This document shows positions 7,452-14,651 of a stretch of 19,612 nucleotides of DNA, piece after piece. The notes under the pieces are model-generated. The model had not been told where the DNA came from and searched no databases. It saw only the letters and a list, made by a program, of their open reading frames with translations. The DNA is from CAUZRD01 sp963582255 (GTDB lineage: Bacteria; Pseudomonadota; Alphaproteobacteria; Rhizobiales; TMED25): assembly GCA_963582255.1 (NCBI GenBank), contig CAUZRD010000020.1:1-19612 (forward strand). The letters are read 5' to 3'. Each line of letters begins with the position of its first letter. The stretch's first letter is position 1. The translations under genes were made by a program, and so were the position numbers.

Positions 7452-7610
7452 CAAAGTCTTCCATCTTAGATTGAGGGTTGCTTATGAGCAGGAATATAGA
7501 CATGGGTAGAAAACCACTGCCTAGAACTGCACAAGCGTAACTATGATCTTTGCCTAATCGGTCAGAATAAACTTCTTTTCCCAGGCAACCAACTTTCCAG
7601 GAGAAATTAC

Positions 7611-8801
7611 ATGAGTAAATCCAAAGATATCGTCATTGCCGGAGCCGCACGCACGCCTGTTGGCTCATTCTGCGGAAGCTTGTCCACAATATCTGCTCAT
7701 GAGTTGGGACGCATTGCTATTTCAGCATCCCTGGAACGCACTGGCATCGAGCCCGGCGCGGTCGATGAAGTTATTCTTGGGCAGATTCTGACGGCAGGTC
7801 AGGGACAAAACCCCGCCCGCCAGGCGTCAATTGCCGCGGGTATCCCAAATGAAACTCCTGCCTGGGGATTAAATCAGCTATGCGGATCCGGCTTGCGTGC
7901 GATTGCCATTGGATACCAGCAGATTATGCAGAACGACGCGGCGATCGTGGTTGCAGGTGGCCAGGAAAGCATGAGTCAATCACCACACTGCGCCAATATG
8001 CGTGCAGGCCAGAAGATGGGTGAGGTCAAATTCATTGATACCATGCTCAAGGATGGATTGTGGGATGCTTTTAACGGCTACCACATGGGCAACACGGCTG
8101 AGAATGTAGCGCGCCAGTGGCAGATCACCCGTGAGCAACAAGATGAGTTTGCTGTTGCGTCTCAGAACAAGGCCGAAGCGGCCCAGAAGACTGGCCGCTT
8201 TGTCGAGGAAATTGTACCGGTTGTCTATGAAACGCGCAAAGGTTCGGTAACTGTCGATACGGATGAATATATTCGCCACGGCACAACCCTTGAAAGCGTT
8301 GCCAAGCTGCGTCCTGCTTTTGAAAAGGACGGCACAGTCACAGCTGGCAATGCATCAGGCATCAATGATGGTGCCGCAGCGGTAGTCCTCATGAGTGCCG
8401 CCGAGGCGACCACCAAAGGCATAACACCGCTTGCCCGTATCGTTTCCTGGGCCCACGCGGGTGTCGATCCAGCAATCATGGGTTCAGGTCCAATCCCAGC
8501 ATCCCGCAAGGCATTGGAGAAAGCGGGCTGGGACGCCGATGATCTCGATCTAATCGAGGCCAATGAGGCCTTCGCCGCCCAAACCTGTGCCGTCAACAAG
8601 GATCTCGGCTGGAATACGGACAATGTCAATGTGAATGGTGGTGCGATCGCACTGGGCCATCCGGTCGGTGCGTCGGGTGCCCGCATCCTCATCACGCTGC
8701 TGCACGAGATGCAGCGCCGTGATGTCAAAAAAGGTCTTGCCACCCTGTGCATCGGCGGCGGCATGGGCATTGCCATGTGCGTTGAGCGTGAGCAACACTG
8801 A
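7611..8801 (+). CDS. phaA: Acetyl-CoA C-acetyltransferase (beta-ketothiolase)
   Basis: This thiolase condenses two acetyl-CoA into acetoacetyl-CoA, the first step of polyhydroxybutyrate synthesis, and can run in reverse in degradation. The 396 residues match the biosynthetic thiolase family in length. Active-site residues are visible: the acyl-accepting C91 in NQLCGSGL, H350 in GGAIALGHPVGASG, and the base C380 in LCIGGGMG. The NEAFA motif is at 318-322. Numbering is shifted by two from the Zoogloea enzyme (C89, H348, C378). AGGAG precedes the ATG at a normal distance. The divergent phaR neighbour supports the phaA assignment over an atoB/degradative role. The usual partner, acetoacetyl-CoA reductase phaB, is not downstream; the next gene is convergent gloB. 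Confidence 0.95.
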   Translation: MSKSKDIVIAGAARTPVGSFCGSLSTISAHELGRIAISASLERTGIEPGAVDEVILGQILTAGQGQNPARQASIAAGIPNETPAWGLNQLCGSGLRAIAIGYQQIMQNDAAIVVAGGQESMSQSPHCANMRAGQKMGEVKFIDTMLKDGLWDAFNGYHMGNTAENVARQWQITREQQDEFAVASQNKAEAAQKTGRFVEEIVPVVYETRKGSVTVDTDEYIRHGTTLESVAKLRPAFEKDGTVTAGNASGINDGAAAVVLMSAAEATTKGITPLARIVSWAHAGVDPAIMGSGPIPASRKALEKAGWDADDLDLIEANEAFAAQTCAVNKDLGWNTDNVNVNGGAIALGHPVGASGARILITLLHEMQRRDVKKGLATLCIGGGMGIAMCVEREQH

Positions 8802-8938
8802 AACGTGCGCGCAGGTCATTTCTCAAATCACGGCTGACCTAGGTTGGATTCGACATTGGAATAAGCTAATATTACACGACCAAAAATAAGTCAGATAGGC
8901 TTGGCTTCTCCCTTTTGGATAAGAACAAAGCCGTCATC

Positions 8939-9709
8939 TTATCCTATATCTTTGCGACGGCGGATCTCAGCAAACACCTCCGCCGCACAGCTGCCAGAAA
9001 GACCAAGGCGCACTTGAATTTCCTCACTTTCCGGTCTAAAAAACGGATTGGTTGAAAGCTCCAGTCCAATAGTTGTCGGCAGCGTTGGCAAGCCCTTGGC
9101 CCGCAGACAATCAATCTCCTGAGCGCGCTGTTGCAAGGCCTCATTTCCAGGTTCGATAGTTAATGCGAATTTAGCGTTCGACTGAGTGTATTCATGTCCG
9201 CAATAGACCTGTGTATCGTCCGGTAACTGGCGTAATTTATCCAGTGACGACCACATCTGCTCAAGGGTACCCTCGAATACTCGCCCACAGCCAAGTGAGA
9301 ACAATGTATCACCGGAAAATAGAATCTTATCATCCTCGAACCAATAGGTAATATGCCCATGCGTATGACCGGGTGTTTCAAAAATCTGTGCGCTGTGCCC
9401 GGCGAAGTCATAAGTGTTACCCTCACCCAAAGTCTGATCTAGTCCAACAATGGCGTCGGCTTCCCCCTCAGGTCCCACAACAATGCAGTTGCTGCTTGCC
9501 TTCAAGGCAGCGATGCCTTGCGTGTGATCAGCGTGTTTATGGGTGACTAGGATGTGGCTTAACGTCCAGCCGGTCTTTTTAAGGGCGTTTGCGACCGCAT
9601 CCGCCTCCGGCGCATCGATCGATGCAGTTGCCCCATCATGTTTATCATGAATAAGAACACCAAAATTATCGTCCAAACAGGGGAATTGATGAACTTCAAG
9701 TTGTGCCAT
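8939..9709 (-). CDS. gloB: Hydroxyacylglutathione hydrolase (glyoxalase II)
   Basis: Glyoxalase II hydrolyses S-D-lactoylglutathione to D-lactate and glutathione, the second step of methylglyoxal detoxification in the cytoplasm. The 256-residue product has the full binuclear metal site: THKHADH (H57, H59, D61, H62), GHTHGH (H115), FSGD (D134) and YCGHEYT (H172). The C-terminal glutathione-binding domain follows, with the family string TIGLELSTNPFFR (213-225). A perfect AGGAGG (9717-9722) stands 7 bases before the ATG. Unlike the SDR-neighbouring MBL protein, this one is a confident functional call. It is convergent with phaA and divergent from the methyltransferase-like gene, an arrangement typical for alphaproteobacteria. 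Confidence 0.96.
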   Translation of the reverse strand: MAQLEVHQFPCLDDNFGVLIHDKHDGATASIDAPEADAVANALKKTGWTLSHILVTHKHADHTQGIAALKASSNCIVVGPEGEADAIVGLDQTLGEGNTYDFAGHSAQIFETPGHTHGHITYWFEDDKILFSGDTLFSLGCGRVFEGTLEQMWSSLDKLRQLPDDTQVYCGHEYTQSNAKFALTIEPGNEALQQRAQEIDCLRAKGLPTLPTTIGLELSTNPFFRPESEEIQVRLGLSGSCAAEVFAEIRRRKDIG

Positions 9710-9860
9710 TACATAACCTCCTGCTGAAAGCGTTAGAATTAGTGCCCACTCATATCATTGCCGCCATGCCCCGTCTCAAGTTAGTTGGCTCAGCACATCA
9801 ATCAATATAAAACTCACAAGATTCGGAACACCCTTAGAGCTCGAAGAGTCAAAGGCTTAG

Positions 9861-9883
9861 AATTTACAGCCCCGCGGTAAATT
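9861..9883. repeat. Inverted repeat before the methyltransferase-like gene
   Basis: AATTTAC (9861-9867) and GTAAATT (9877-9883) are perfect 7-base arms around 9 GC-rich bases, ending 16 bases before the GTG start. It may be an operator for a dimeric regulator or a leader hairpin near the ribosome-binding region. Confidence 0.45.
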
Positions 9884-9899
9884 TTGAAACGGTGCATTT

Positions 9900-10718
9900 G
9901 TGTATAGCGATATTATTGATCTACATGACTTCTATGCTCAACCGCTCGGCCACGTCGCCAGGCGCATGATTGGTCATCGCATTCGCTCAATATGGCCTGA
10001 TGTCTCGAGTGCACAGCTAATCGGTCTTGGCTATGCGACTCCTTATTTTCAGTTGTTTAAAGATGAAGCAACCTTGTGTGCAGGTTTGATGCCGGCCGCA
10101 CAAGGCGTGGTGCGCTGGCCATCGGAAGGAGCAGCTCGGGTCAGCCTTGTCAAAGACATCTCACTCCCACTCTGCAATGCATCAATTGATCGCATCATCA
10201 TTGTCCATGGAGTAGAGTCCGCCGATGCCCTGCCAGTACTTTTACGAGAAGTATGGAGGGTATTGACCCCCAGTGGCAGACTGATCATCGTTGCACCAAA
10301 TCGTCGCGGCATCTGGGCGCGCTCCGATACAACACCCTTCGGGCAGGGGCGGCCATTTAGCCGCAGCCAGCTTTCGCGGCTTTTGCATGAGAGTATGTTT
10401 TTTCCCACCACTTGGACACCAGCACTTTTCATACCGCCATTCCGTTGGCCCTGGATGCTGCGCTCGGCGGTGGCCTGGGAACGAGCCGGAAGATTTGCCT
10501 GGCCTGGATTTTCCGGCGTAATTCTGGTTGAGGCGATCAAGGAAATTTACGGTGCCATACCTCACAACAACTGGCGTGTCAGCAAACAGCTCAACCAGAA
10601 GTTTGAGCCTGCACCAATAATTCCATATCATGGGGCAACCCCCTATCCGGTCTTGAAAGCAGAAACACCGCCTGTTCACCGAGCAGATTTGCCAACCAAA
10701 GATTCTGGGCAAGATTAA
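9900..10718 (+). CDS. Class I SAM-dependent methyltransferase-like protein
   Basis: The 272-residue product starts at GTG with MYSDIIDLHDFYAQPLGHVAR, matching a family of 'methyltransferase domain' proteins that lie next to gloB in many alphaproteobacteria. The methyltransferase_11-like core is recognised from SIDRIIIVHGVES (about 95-107), LLREVWRVLTPSGRLIIVAPNR (about 117-138) and a helix-rich C-terminus. The SAM-binding motif I is degenerate: LIGLGYATPYF (40-50) instead of a GxGxG pattern. This is seen in the family and leaves actual SAM binding open. The substrate is unknown. Its last 128 bases overlap the 3' end of convergent metW. No good ribosome-binding site precedes the GTG, but homology begins exactly there. 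Confidence 0.82.
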   Translation: MYSDIIDLHDFYAQPLGHVARRMIGHRIRSIWPDVSSAQLIGLGYATPYFQLFKDEATLCAGLMPAAQGVVRWPSEGAARVSLVKDISLPLCNASIDRIIIVHGVESADALPVLLREVWRVLTPSGRLIIVAPNRRGIWARSDTTPFGQGRPFSRSQLSRLLHESMFFPTTWTPALFIPPFRWPWMLRSAVAWERAGRFAWPGFSGVILVEAIKEIYGAIPHNNWRVSKQLNQKFEPAPIIPYHGATPYPVLKAETPPVHRADLPTKDSGQD

Positions 10719-11283
10719 GCTGTTTACCGCTGAGGTCGAGTGCCACAGCGCGTTCAACGATAAGATCCAGAGCGCCGCACAATTCAGAAAAATCACGTAT
10801 CGTGCACAAATGGAGATTATCACTGTCATACCATGTGTCGGGCAAGACGTCTGTGAGGGGCATCCGGCCGAGCAGTGCAAGATGCGCTCGCACCCGCCAA
10901 TGACCAAAATTTGGGAATGATACGATCGCCCTCTGGCCAATCTGCAGTAGCTGTTCAAGCACCTCTCGCGGATTGTACACAGCCTGAATAGTCTGACTAA
11001 GAATCACATAGTCAAATGCGCCCACGGGATAGTCGTACAGATCCCGGTTTGCATCGCCCTGGATTACCGACAATCCACGTGCAACGCATCGGTTGACATT
11101 CTCCTGACGAATTTCAATGCCCCGCCCATCGGTACCACGTGTCTTCTCCAGCATACCAAGTAGTGATCCATCGCCGCAGCCGATATCAAGCACCCGCGAT
11201 CCTTGTGCCACCATATTGCTAATGACGAGATGATCGACACGCCCCCCAATTGAAAGGTTGTTTAGCTTGTTATCAGTGTCCAT
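10591..11283 (-). CDS. metW: Methionine biosynthesis protein MetW
   Basis: MetW is a SAM-methyltransferase-fold protein that partners MetX in homoserine acylation and methionine synthesis in many proteobacteria. The product has 230 residues. Motif I, VLDIGCGDGSLLGML (31-45), is intact. The family strings follow: DANRDLYDYPVGAFDYVILSQTIQA (77-101), FPNFGHWRVR (123-132) and PDTWYDSDNLHLCTIRDF (148-165). The C-terminus from about 211 on (PDRGLPHDMELLV...) runs past the usual MetW end and is encoded antisense to the methyltransferase-like gene. The gene lies 19 bases downstream of metX on the same strand, so the two form an operon. Confidence 0.95.
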   Translation of the reverse strand: MDTDNKLNNLSIGGRVDHLVISNMVAQGSRVLDIGCGDGSLLGMLEKTRGTDGRGIEIRQENVNRCVARGLSVIQGDANRDLYDYPVGAFDYVILSQTIQAVYNPREVLEQLLQIGQRAIVSFPNFGHWRVRAHLALLGRMPLTDVLPDTWYDSDNLHLCTIRDFSELCGALDLIVERAVALDLSGKQLNLAQNLWLANLLGEQAVFLLSRPDRGLPHDMELLVQAQTSG

Positions 11284-11302
11284 TACTATTTGATTTTTTC
11301 TA

Positions 11303-12550
11303 CTAAATACCGCGCCATCTTGAGACCGCGCTCAAAAACCCCGATACAGCAGAGAACATTTCTGGTTCCTCCAGTAGGAAAGAATCATGTCCTTTATCGG
11401 AGATAACATCAACGAAACTAACATTTGCAGCAACCGCATTCAGCCCATGAACGATGCGCCGACTTTCTTCCGTTGGAAACAGCCAATCGCCGGTGAATGA
11501 AACAACGCAGACACGTGTTTTAAGATCACGGAATGCATTTGCCAGGACCCCCTTGTGATCACTGGCTAGATCAAAATAATCCATAGCTCGGGTGAGATAA
11601 AGATAGCTATTAGCATCAAACCGGTCGACGAAGGCAGAGCCTTGGTAGCGCAAATAGCTTTCAACCTGAAAATCGGCGTCGAAGCTAAAAGTGGGAGCTG
11701 AACGGTCCTGTAATTTTCGCCCAAATTTCGTTTGCAGAGCGGCTTCGGACAAATAAGTAATGTGGGCAGCCATGCGGGCGACAGAAAGCCCCTTCACTGG
11801 CTGCACACCCTCATGAAGATAATTGCCTGCACGCCAATCCGGATCGGCCATAATAGCCTGACGCCCAACCTCATGAAACGCAATATTCTGAGAACTATGT
11901 TGCGATGCCGTTGCAATTGGAACGGCAGAAAACACCTTATCTCCATGGCTTGCCAACCACTGCAGAACCTGCATTCCACCCATTGATCCGCCAATGACGC
12001 TCAGTAATGTTTCAATGCCTAAATGATCGAGCAACATCTTTTGTGCCTTCACCATGTCACCAATAGTGATCACGGGGAAATTGAGCGCATAAGGTATGCC
12101 AGTTTCTGGATTTATCGAGCCCGGACCTGTCGAGCCCATACATCCACCAACCGTATTTATACAGATGACAAAATAACGATCCGTATCAATTGACTTGCCC
12201 GGTCCCACCATAGTGTTCCACCAACCCGGCTTCCCGGTGACCGGATGGGTGTCAATCACATATTGATCACCGGTGAGCGCATGACAAATGAGGATAGCGT
12301 TTGTACATGCACTATTCAGCGAACCATAGGTCTGATAGGCGAGCGTGAGCGGCGCGAGCGTTGCACCAGAATGCAGCCGTAGTGGCCGACTCGGACCGAA
12401 GGTTACCGTCTTTCCGACTCGCGCGGCATCTACCTCGGCAGCAATATGAGCCATCGAGCGCGACCGTGATCTTGGGTGCATATTGCTCTGAGACATGGCG
12501 TTATCACCGTTCGGAGTTAGGTCGTTGGATATGTCTTTAGTTGATGTCAT
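11303..12550 (-). CDS. metX: Homoserine O-acyltransferase MetX
   Basis: MetX transfers an acyl group from acyl-CoA to homoserine, activating it for methionine synthesis. The alpha/beta-hydrolase fold and catalytic triad are clear: nucleophile S189 in GGSMGG (187-192), D355 in TGDWLFP and H388 in KGHDSFL. Other family strings are LICHALTGDQY (87-97) and NTVGGCMGSTGPGS (132-145). The 415 residues exceed the usual 370-390 because of about 40 extra N-terminal residues (MTSTKDISND...). Internal ATG codons at residues 19, 24 and 33 could be the true start, and no candidate has a strong ribosome-binding site. Annotation tools usually call it acetyltransferase; whether acetyl- or succinyl-CoA is used cannot be settled here. 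It is divergent from the aromatic operon and upstream of metW. Confidence 0.95.
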   Translation of the reverse strand: MTSTKDISNDLTPNGDNAMSQSNMHPRSRSRSMAHIAAEVDAARVGKTVTFGPSRPLRLHSGATLAPLTLAYQTYGSLNSACTNAILICHALTGDQYVIDTHPVTGKPGWWNTMVGPGKSIDTDRYFVICINTVGGCMGSTGPGSINPETGIPYALNFPVITIGDMVKAQKMLLDHLGIETLLSVIGGSMGGMQVLQWLASHGDKVFSAVPIATASQHSSQNIAFHEVGRQAIMADPDWRAGNYLHEGVQPVKGLSVARMAAHITYLSEAALQTKFGRKLQDRSAPTFSFDADFQVESYLRYQGSAFVDRFDANSYLYLTRAMDYFDLASDHKGVLANAFRDLKTRVCVVSFTGDWLFPTEESRRIVHGLNAVAANVSFVDVISDKGHDSFLLEEPEMFSAVSGFLSAVSRWRGI

Positions 12551-12600
12551 GCTTACCGGATGCCGTGCTAATTTAATAATATAACAGGAGCGAATGGATA

Positions 12601-12630
12601 TTGCTAAGGAACCGGCAGAGATGGTGTCAA
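12601..12630 (-). promoter_or_regulatory. Candidate sigma-70 promoter for metX-metW
   Basis: The minus strand carries a perfect TTGACA (12625-12630). A weak -10, TAGCAA at an 18-base spacing or TTAGCA at 17, lies at about 12601-12607, some 50 bases before the annotated ATG. The -10 is poor, so confidence is low. I saw no SAM-II-type leader. Confidence 0.3.
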
Positions 12631-12662
12631 TGTTTTCTTTGCCAATATCTTAAGCTCGCCTT

Positions 12663-13556
12663 ATGAATACGGCCTTTCGCGCTATACTGCGCAAGTCAAT
12701 CTGGACCAAGACCATGACCAATACGGATGTGCCAAACGCCCGTCCGCTAGAGACGATCCGAACCGAGCTGGATGATATCGATAGCCATATCCATGCCTTG
12801 GTTATTCGTCGCGCCGGACTTGCTGATGAAGTGCGCCGGGCCAAGACAGATACCGGTGCAGCAGCACTTCGGCCCGGACGTGAAGCTCAGATGCTCCGCC
12901 GTATTGCGGAGATGAACCGTGGAGAGATGCAGCTAAGTCAGGTCTGGCGGCTATGGCGAGAGCTCATCATGGCCAATGCACGCCTTCAGTTTCCGTTTGT
13001 TGTCGACACGGTTGCAGCAAACGAAAACCTCACATTATGGGATATGGGGCGGGCTCATTTTTGCTTCGAAACCACAATGGAGGCTCATGATACTGCGCAA
13101 GCAGCCTTGGCATGTACTGCGATCGGTCCGGCGCGTATAGCACTCGTACGATCAGGCGATGCATCATGGTGGAGTAAACTTGCAATACCTGGCACATCAT
13201 TGAGAGTATTCAATGCTCTGCCAATGATTTGCAATAGCGATGCGAGTGCGCCATTTGCCATGGTAGTGGGTGATATATCGCTTAGCCCCTCGGGTGAGGA
13301 CATTACGGTGTTTTACCTCCAAGCGACCACCGGAAGTACAATTAACGATCAATTATCGTTGGAGCTTACGCTCCGTCCGCAGCAGATCGCATATTGTCTT
13401 AGTGAAGCGAATGAAGCTCTTATCGGTTGGCATGGGTTTCTAGGTGAAGTACCTACCAATTTAAACTCCTGGACAGGCAATGACATGAAAGTAACTCTCA
13501 TCGGCGCGCATTCAGCACCAGTAGCACCTACATTCCCCGTGGCCGGGAGAACCTGA
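12663..13556 (+). CDS. Chorismate mutase (AroQ domain with C-terminal domain of unclear role)
   Basis: Chorismate mutase converts chorismate to prephenate, the branch point to phenylalanine and tyrosine. The 297-residue product has an AroQ-type helical domain at about residues 28-112. Visible motifs are LETIRTELDDIDSHIHALVIRRAGLADEVRRAK (29-61, read as two adjacent helices) and LRPGREAQMLRRI (69-81), with the active-site-type R33, K61, R73 and E74. Residues 115-297 form a second domain with WWSKL, PFAMVVGDISLSPSG and a C-terminal 'LRPQQIAYCLSEANEALIGWHG' pattern. A similar tail accompanies this gene in related alphaproteobacterial clusters and might be a degenerate prephenate dehydratase/ACT-like region. 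The start may instead be the ATG at 12714 (residue 18). The next gene's ATG directly follows the stop. Confidence 0.88.
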   Translation: MNTAFRAILRKSIWTKTMTNTDVPNARPLETIRTELDDIDSHIHALVIRRAGLADEVRRAKTDTGAAALRPGREAQMLRRIAEMNRGEMQLSQVWRLWRELIMANARLQFPFVVDTVAANENLTLWDMGRAHFCFETTMEAHDTAQAALACTAIGPARIALVRSGDASWWSKLAIPGTSLRVFNALPMICNSDASAPFAMVVGDISLSPSGEDITVFYLQATTGSTINDQLSLELTLRPQQIAYCLSEANEALIGWHGFLGEVPTNLNSWTGNDMKVTLIGAHSAPVAPTFPVAGRT

Positions 13557-14651
13557 ATGATCAATCGACCTGAGCCTGGGCCCGGCATTCTCAAGATCAA
13601 ACCCTATTGCGGCGGCAAAGGCGGACACATGGCCGGCAATGTCTATAAACTCTCATCCAATGAATCTGCTCTTGGGCCAAGTAAAAAAGCACAAAAAGCA
13701 TATAGTGATGCTGTAGCCAGCATATCAATCTACCCCGACGGTGGCTATGTACCGCTACGTCAGGCCATTTCCGAGCGTCATCAACTTCGGCCCGAGCAAA
13801 TTGTCTGCGGAGCCGGATCTGATGAGATCTTGTCACATCTGGCCCAGAGCTTTCTACAGCCGGGTGATGAAGCTATCTACAGCGCGCATGGATTCACAAT
13901 TTATCCCTTGATCACACTTGCACAGGGTGCGGTACCCATTGCGGTTACTGAACACAATTTGACCGCCGATGTAGATGGCATCCTCGCCGCCGTCACTCCA
14001 CGTACCCGCATTGTCTTCATCGCCAATCCAAACAATCCGACCGGAACATATATAAACTACGAAGAAATGCGCCGCCTTCATGGTAGGCTACGCAGCAACA
14101 TCCTCCTTGTTATTGATGCAGCCTATGCAGAATATGTATTGGCAAACGACTATGACGCTGGGATCGAGTTGGTGACTTCAAGTGAGAATGTAGTCATGAC
14201 CCGCACCTTCTCGAAAGTGTACGCATTGGCTGCATTGCGGCTGGGATGGGCCTATTGCCCCGAACATATTGCCGATGTAATCAACCGGGTCCGCCTGCCA
14301 TTCAATCTAACCACACCGACGATTGAAGCTGGTATTGCTGCAATTAGTGATCAAAGGCATGTTGAAGCCTCAATCGCCCATAATGAAACCTGGCGGGACC
14401 GCATTTTCGAAGAACTATCAGCTATGGGTTTGCATTTGACGCCAAGTGTTGCAAATTTCCTATTGATAGAATTTCCTGAGGATGCGGGTCGTACCGCACA
14501 CGATGCGGATGCTTTTATGACTGCACGTGGTATATTTTTGCGAGATGTAAGCGATTATGGTTTATCAAGGCATTTGCGCATGACAATCGCGGGTGAAAAG
14601 GCCAACTTGGCAGCCCTCGCCTCCATGCTAGATTTCATGAGCAGCACGTGA
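13557..14651 (+). CDS. hisC: Histidinol-phosphate / aromatic aminotransferase (HisC family)
   Basis: This fold-type I PLP enzyme transaminates histidinol phosphate, and in this gene context may also serve phenylalanine/tyrosine synthesis. The product is 364 residues. PLP-site features are present: LSSNES (32-37), YPDGG (59-63), GSDEIL (87-92), ANPNNPTGT (156-164), DAAYAEY (187-193), and the Schiff-base lysine K220 in RTFSKVYALAALRLGW, with R228 in the same string. The C-terminal R in SRHLRMTIAG matches the substrate-carboxylate contact of the family. The ATG follows the chorismate mutase stop with no gap, and the stop overlaps the next gene by 4 bases (GTGA), so the three genes form one tightly coupled operon. 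HisC in such aromatic clusters often has dual function; the real substrate is not determined by sequence. Confidence 0.93.
   Translation: MINRPEPGPGILKIKPYCGGKGGHMAGNVYKLSSNESALGPSKKAQKAYSDAVASISIYPDGGYVPLRQAISERHQLRPEQIVCGAGSDEILSHLAQSFLQPGDEAIYSAHGFTIYPLITLAQGAVPIAVTEHNLTADVDGILAAVTPRTRIVFIANPNNPTGTYINYEEMRRLHGRLRSNILLVIDAAYAEYVLANDYDAGIELVTSSENVVMTRTFSKVYALAALRLGWAYCPEHIADVINRVRLPFNLTTPTIEAGIAAISDQRHVEASIAHNETWRDRIFEELSAMGLHLTPSVANFLLIEFPEDAGRTAHDADAFMTARGIFLRDVSDYGLSRHLRMTIAGEKANLAALASMLDFMSST

Noticed and set aside
8225..8776. Long open frame (183 codons) antisense to phaA
   Set aside because: It is low in complexity, rich in Ala/Ser/Pro/Arg, matches no family, and lies wholly opposite a certain thiolase gene; it is a codon-bias shadow.
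8813..8840. AGGTCA...TGACCT inverted repeat after phaA as a terminator
   Set aside because: The loop is long (16 bases), the stem is only 6 bases and no T-tract follows, so it does not fit an intrinsic terminator.
10242..10958. 238-codon minus-strand frame across the methyltransferase-like gene and metW
   Set aside because: It is in a different frame from metW, overlaps two recognisable genes and has the composition of an out-of-frame translation (many Cys, Trp, Arg).
12551..12662. SAM-II or similar riboswitch upstream of metX
   Set aside because: I looked for the SAM-II pseudoknot core sequences by eye and saw none; a covariance search would be needed to exclude a divergent type.
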